Below are positions 5,792-9,722 of a stretch of DNA of 9,722 nucleotides, in pieces. Origin of the DNA: an uncultured Clostridia bacterium. Its GTDB lineage: Bacteria > Bacillota > Clostridia > Christensenellales > Borkfalkiaceae. Location: contig CALGVF010000389.1 in NCBI GenBank assembly GCA_937920115.1, positions 1 to 9,722 on the forward strand. The letters are read 5' to 3'. The notes beneath the pieces are model-generated. The model ran no database searches and had not been told where the DNA came from. It worked only from the letters and a program-made list of their open reading frames with translations. Made by a program: the position numbers and the translations under genes. Positions within the stretch are counted from its first letter, which is position 1. Each line of letters begins with the position of its first letter.

Positions 5792-8700
5792 TTACGCCGC
5801 CGCGTACTCTACCGTCGCTTCGCTCGAATAGTTCCAATCGGTTTTGACAAAGCCTTTCCACTCGGCTTCCGTGCCGCCGAATTTAATCGTTACGACCGAC
5901 TTATAGAACGCCGAAGCCTCTATCGCGTTGTAACGCTTATCCGTTCCTTTGTCGTATTCGATAGTAACCGTGAGTTCGCCGCAGTCGCCGAACGCGTAAG
6001 TTTCTATCTTCTTCACCAACTTCGGTATCGTGATTTCGCTGATCGCCGAGCAGCCGTAGAATGCGTATGCGTTTATTTTGTCGAGTTTTTCGGAAAGCGT
6101 AACCGAGGTAATTCCCGAGCAGCCCATAAACGCTCTTTCGCCGATTTCCTTAACGTTTTTCAAATCGATTTTTTCAAGCGTAGTCATATTTCTGAACGCT
6201 TCCGCAAATACGTTTCCGCTAAGAACCTCTACGTTTTTAACCGTTACGGTTTCGCCGAACAACGCCGCTACCGTTTTACCGTTAAAGAACTCGTTGCCGA
6301 GGTCTATTTTAAGCGTATTGCCGCCGAATTCGGTTAAAATACCGTCGTAAAGTTTAACGCCTTTTCCTACCGTTACGGTCGTAATTTCGGCGTTATCTCC
6401 GAATAAGCCTTTCGCGATATTTACGTTTTCGGGAAGAGTCGCTTCCGCTCCTTTGCTTCCTACCGCCCATTTTGCCTCGAAGTTCTCGCCGTCAACTTTA
6501 CCGATAAGGTAAATTCCGTTTTCGAGTTTTAAACCCTTGATTTCCTTGCTTAAAAGTTCTTTGAAAAGTCCCGCGTCGAGAGTTCCGATCTCGTCGTTCT
6601 CGAACGATATTCCCGCGAATTTCGCGTTCGCGACTATATCGCCTATCGCTTCCGCGGATATTCCGACTATCTTCTTGCCCTCGTACTCGTTCGCGATTAC
6701 TATCAAATCGTTTTCGGTGAGTTTCTTTTTGCCCGTCTCGGTAACGCCCGCAAGAATATATCCGTCGCCGCTTTCTTCGTATTTAAGAAGAGCCTCGCCG
6801 TACTTTTTGCCGCAGACCGTACAAGTCGCTTTTTCGTTGCAAGTTACCTCTCCGCCCGTACAATCTTCGGTTTTACTGTAAGTACAACCCGTTCTCTTAC
6901 AGGTCGTAGTATGCTTATTTTCGCCGTCGTTCTGAGCGGTTTGCAAGTCGTGGTTGCTCTTGTCAACCTCGCCGTATTTGTCGCCGCAGACTTCGCAGGT
7001 CGCCTTTTCTACGCAGGTAGCAATGCCGCCCGAGCAGTTCTCGGTCTTGCCTTTATGGTTGTTATCTCTTGAACATACTTCGGTATGCGTTCCGTTTCCG
7101 TTCGTTTTCCATTCGTAATTGTGATTCGTTAAATCGACTTCGCCGTACTTTCCGCCGCAGACTTCGCAAGTCGCCTTTTCGGTACAAGTCGCCGTGCCGC
7201 CCGAGCAGTTTTCCTCTTCAAAATAGTTACAACCGTCTCTGAGGCACTTCTTTACATGCTTGTCGCCCTCGCCTTTCGTCCACTTGTCGGGAAGGTTGTG
7301 ACCCAAAGGTTTACCGTACTCGCCGCCGCAAACTTCGCAGGTCGCTTTTTCGGTACAGGTCGCTTCGCCGCCCTTACAAGCCTCTTCTTCGAAGTAAGAA
7401 CAACCTTCTCTCGTACATCTTCTTACGTGCTTATCGTTTTCGCCCGTCGTCCAAATTTCGGGGAGGTCGTGTCCCAAAGCCTCGCCGTATTTCTTACCGC
7501 AGACTTCGCATTTCGCTTTTTCGATACAGGTCGCTTCGCCGCCCGTACAATCTTCGGTAACGCTATACGAACAGCCTCTCTTGCACGTCGTGGTATGCGT
7601 TTTTCCGTCGGCGTTCTGAACGGTTTGCAAGTCGTGGTTGTCCTCGTCAATCTCGCCGTACTTGCCGCCGCAGACCTTACAGGTCGCCATGTCTACGCAG
7701 GTAGCCGTACCACCCGAACAGTTCGCGGTTTCGCCCTTGTGGCTCTCGTCTCTCGAACATACTTCGGTATGCGTTCCGTTGCCGTTCGATACCCATTTGT
7801 AAGCGTGGTTAGCCAAATCGACTTCGCCGTACTTTTCGCCGCAGACCTTACAGGTCGCTTTTTCGGTGCAGGTCGCTTTTCCGCCCGAGCAATTCTCGGT
7901 TTTATTATAGGTACAACCGGTTCTCTTACAGGTCGTGGTATGCGTATTTTCGCCATTGTTCTGAACGGTTTGTAAGTCGTGATTGTTCGTATCGAACTCG
8001 CCGTACTCGCCGTGGCAGACGTCGCAAATCGCTTTTTCTACGCAGGTCGCCTTGCCTCCCGTACATTTGCCCGTTATTTCGTCGCCGCATGCGGAACAAA
8101 CCTTCTTATGCGTTCCGTCGCCGTTAGACGTAAAGTCTCCGTAAGAGTGACCTTTCGGCTCGCCCTTTTCTGCGCCGCAAACGCCGCATTTTGCCTTTTC
8201 GGTGCAAGTGGGTTCGCTGAAATTACAAGTCTCTTCGGCTTTATATCCGCACGACTCGCAAGTTCTGTAATGCTTGCCGTTTCCGTCCGAAGTCCACTTT
8301 CCGAAGTTGTGTTTCTGAGTCTGATAAACGTGTTTTTCGTTATGCGAGCAGACTTTCTTGTGATAGTCTTTATCTACGATAACCCATTTGCTGAAATCGT
8401 GACCGAGCGGCTCGCCGTATTCTTCGCCGCAGACTTCGCATACCGCCTTTTCGGTACAAGTCGCTTCCCCGCCCGAACACTTTTCGGTTTCGCCCTTATG
8501 CTCGCGGTTTCTCTTACATATTTCGGTATGAGTTCCGTCGCCGTTTGAAATCCACTCGTAGTAATGGTTGTTTGCGTCGATTTCGCCGTACTTTCCGCCG
8601 CAGACTTCGCAAGTCGCTTTGTCTGTACAAGTCGCCTCGCCGCCGCTGCATTCCTCTTCTTCGAAATAGGTACAGCCTTCGTTCAGACAATTCTTTATAT

Positions 8701-9721
8701 GCTTATTGCCCTCGCCCTTCGTCCAATTTTCGGGGAGGTTGTGACCCAAAGGTTCGCCGTACTCGCCGCCGCAGAACTCGCATTTCGCTTTTTCGGTACA
8801 AGTCGCCTTGCCTCCCGAACATTCCTCGGTGAGACCGATATGTTTCTCGTCTCTCGAACAAATCTGCGTATGTGTTCCGTCGCCGTTTTCTACCCATTTA
8901 TAATCGTGATTTTCGAGGGCGATTTCTCCACTTTCGCCGCCGCAAACTTTACAGGTCGCTTTTTTCACGCAGGTAGCTTCCGTGAAATCCCAGCAAGATT
9001 CGGTTCTGCCCTTGTGTTCTTCGTTTCTTGTGCATACTTCGGTATGCGTACCATTATTGTTCGCCACCCATTTATAGTTGTGATTTTCGGGGTCTTTATC
9101 TCCGTACTCGCCGTGGCAAAGGTCGCATATTTTGCCGCTTACGCAGGTCGCAACCCCGCCGTAGCAGCCAAGACCCGTAACGGTATGAGTTTCGTCGTAC
9201 AAGCAAACGCCCTTATGAGTTCCGTCACCCTCGGAAGTCCAAGTGAAGTTGTGAACGCACACCTTGCTCAAATCGATATCCGAGGGAAGAGCAGGGCTGT
9301 CCATCTCACGCATTTTGGAATATCTGACGTTGACGATGGCTGTTTTTCCGTCGGTAATTCTGAATCTCGTTACGACGCCTTTGCTCGATAACCACATATC
9401 GACTACCGCCGTACTCGGAATAAGCGAGGAATTAAGGTCCGCTCCGCTCGCTCTGTACTGTAAGCCGCTGCCCGAAACTCTCTCGAACTTTGCGAGGTTG
9501 GCGGCTTTTCTGCCGCCGCCGAAAATATCGCTTACGTACGGGTTAGCCGCGAGGTTCATTTCCGTCAGAATCACGTCGCTCGAAGAGAACGTGAAATTTT
9601 CTCTGTCGTAAGCGGTTTCGCCGTAGGGATACTCGTAACCGTTCGCAAAAACGTGCTTATCGCCGTTATTTCTGATTACGAGGTAGTATTCGCCGCCCTC
9701 GGCAACGCCGCGGTAATAGTA
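5792..9721 (-). CDS. Large secreted Cys-rich repeat protein with BspA-type LRR C-terminus (N-terminus beyond window)
   Basis: The frame is open from the stop (TAA, 5794-5792) to the window edge: 1309 residues without a start, so the N-terminus and any signal peptide are missing. Order of parts: about 150 residues of unrecognised sequence at the upstream end (G-E-Y-Y-L-V-I-R-N-N-G near its beginning); 15 tandem Cys-rich units (9259-6791); about 200 residues of a beta-rich region; then BspA-type leucine-rich repeats from about 6190 to the end (I-G-E-R-A-F-M-G-C-S, I-N-A-Y-A-F-Y-G-C-S, I-E-T-Y-A-F-G-D-C) and the cap-like F-G-G-T-E-A-E-W-K. BspA-family proteins are surface or secreted adhesins in gut and oral bacteria, so an extracellular role in binding host or community partners is likely. 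No LPXTG or C-terminal membrane anchor is present; the protein ends E-Y-A-A-A. An in-frame GTG at 9574 is not a credible start, because coding sequence continues upstream of it. A terminator follows the gene. Confidence 0.88.
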   Translation of the reverse strand, partial: YYYRGVAEGGEYYLVIRNNGDKHVFANGYEYPYGETAYDRENFTFSSSDVILTEMNLAANPYVSDIFGGGRKAANLAKFERVSGSGLQYRASGADLNSSLIPSTAVVDMWLSSKGVVTRFRITDGKTAIVNVRYSKMREMDSPALPSDIDLSKVCVHNFTWTSEGDGTHKGVCLYDETHTVTGLGCYGGVATCVSGKICDLCHGEYGDKDPENHNYKWVANNNGTHTEVCTRNEEHKGRTESCWDFTEATCVKKATCKVCGGESGEIALENHDYKWVENGDGTHTQICSRDEKHIGLTEECSGGKATCTEKAKCEFCGGEYGEPLGHNLPENWTKGEGNKHIKNCLNEGCTYFEEEECSGGEATCTDKATCEVCGGKYGEIDANNHYYEWISNGDGTHTEICKRNREHKGETEKCSGGEATCTEKAVCEVCGEEYGEPLGHDFSKWVIVDKDYHKKVCSHNEKHVYQTQKHNFGKWTSDGNGKHYRTCESCGYKAEETCNFSEPTCTEKAKCGVCGAEKGEPKGHSYGDFTSNGDGTHKKVCSACGDEITGKCTGGKATCVEKAICDVCHGEYGEFDTNNHDLQTVQNNGENTHTTTCKRTGCTYNKTENCSGGKATCTEKATCKVCGEKYGEVDLANHAYKWVSNGNGTHTEVCSRDESHKGETANCSGGTATCVDMATCKVCGGKYGEIDEDNHDLQTVQNADGKTHTTTCKRGCSYSVTEDCTGGEATCIEKAKCEVCGKKYGEALGHDLPEIWTTGENDKHVRRCTREGCSYFEEEACKGGEATCTEKATCEVCGGEYGKPLGHNLPDKWTKGEGDKHVKKCLRDGCNYFEEENCSGGTATCTEKATCEVCGGKYGEVDLTNHNYEWKTNGNGTHTEVCSRDNNHKGKTENCSGGIATCVEKATCEVCGDKYGEVDKSNHDLQTAQNDGENKHTTTCKRTGCTYSKTEDCTGGEVTCNEKATCTVCGKKYGEALLKYEESGDGYILAGVTETGKKKLTENDLIVIANEYEGKKIVGISAEAIGDIVANAKFAGISFENDEIGTLDAGLFKELLSKEIKGLKLENGIYLIGKVDGENFEAKWAVGSKGAEATLPENVNIAKGLFGDNAEITTVTVGKGVKLYDGILTEFGGNTLKIDLGNEFFNGKTVAALFGETVTVKNVEVLSGNVFAEAFRNMTTLEKIDLKNVKEIGERAFMGCSGITSVTLSEKLDKINAYAFYGCSAISEITIPKLVKKIETYAFGDCGELTVTIEYDKGTDKRYNAIEASAFYKSVVTIKFGGTEAEWKGFVKTDWNYSSEATVEYAAA
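6791..9259 (-). repeat. 15-unit tandem Cys-rich repeat (about 53-60 residues per unit)
   Basis: Fourteen full units and one short unit (8309-8398) with the frame H-x3-C ... C-x-G-G-x-A-T-C-x6-C-x-x-C-G-x-x-Y-G-E. Most have five or six Cys and a His before the first Cys. Three main variants alternate: type A (L-P-x-x-W-T-K-G-E-G, then G-C-x-Y-F-E-E-E), type B (Y-x-W-x-x-N-G-D-G-T-H-T-E-V-C-S-R-D, then H-K-G-E-T) and type C (D-L-Q-T-V-Q-N, then T-H-T-T-T-C-K-R). From N- to C-terminus the order is B B B A B (short) D D C B C A A B C, where D is a minor type. The Cys could form disulfides or zinc sites; the C-x-x-C-G knuckle resembles Firmicutes extracellular repeats of unknown function. DNA copies stay similar, with a 20-bp identical stretch at 6937-6956 and 7621-7640. 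Confidence 0.9.
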
Positions 9722-9722
9722 G

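Noticed and set aside
5589..5831. 80-codon plus-strand open frame
   Set aside because: It runs through the MITE-like element, a terminator stem and the end of the large gene, with no plausible protein features.
7256..8548. Long plus-strand open frames opposite the repeat gene
   Set aside because: They are antisense shadows of a repetitive gene: they lack ribosome binding sites, have repetitive composition imposed by the other strand, and match no recognised family.
6791..9259. CRISPR array or DNA satellite
   Set aside because: The periodicity (about 165-180 bp) matches in-frame protein repeats; there are no short identical repeats with unique spacers.

Overview
The window looks like a chromosomal segment of a low-to-moderate GC Firmicute, most likely an uncultured gut-type Clostridia. 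The support is sigma70-type promoters (TTGACA/TATAAT), AGGAGG-like ribosome binding sites, a palindrome-ended CTTTCCCC/GGGGAAAG small repeat of a kind I associate with Clostridia, and a BspA-like leucine-rich-repeat surface protein carrying Cys-rich tandem repeats. The taxonomic call is inference; there is no rRNA or other marker gene.

Layout. (1) Positions 1-1280, minus strand: a three-gene HipBST-like toxin-antitoxin operon, made of a 68-residue HipB-like DNA-binding protein, a 110-residue HipS-like protein (the HipA N-terminal subdomain as a separate gene) and a HipT/HipA-like kinase cut off by the window edge. The genes overlap by 11 and 4 nt. Upstream lie three operator-like inverted repeats whose centres are exactly 41 bp apart. 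The promoter-proximal one fills the 17-bp spacer of a consensus promoter, whose start point would fall on the hipB ATG. (2) Positions 1321-4863, minus strand: a probable operon of an ABC-F ATPase, an SLC13/ArsB-superfamily permease and an alpha/beta hydrolase, ending at an intrinsic terminator. (3) Positions 4880-5431, plus strand: a divergent small membrane protein with a PH-like domain, also with a promoter that predicts a leaderless mRNA, and its own terminator. (4) Positions 5377-5791: a 415-nt gene-free stretch with two terminators, a nested inverted repeat and a roughly 150-bp MITE-like element. (5) Positions 5792-9721, minus strand: the C-terminal 1309 residues of a very large, probably secreted protein with 15 Cys-rich repeats followed by a BspA-type LRR end.

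How they may work together. The Hip module should be autoregulated by HipB (probably with HipS/HipT) acting on the operator array. The ABC-F/permease/hydrolase set could be a small-molecule or antibiotic-protection unit, but nothing in the sequence names a substrate. The big repeat protein is independent of its neighbours. The most interesting parts are the split Hip operon with its phased operators, the two predicted leaderless starts, and the repeat architecture of the surface protein.
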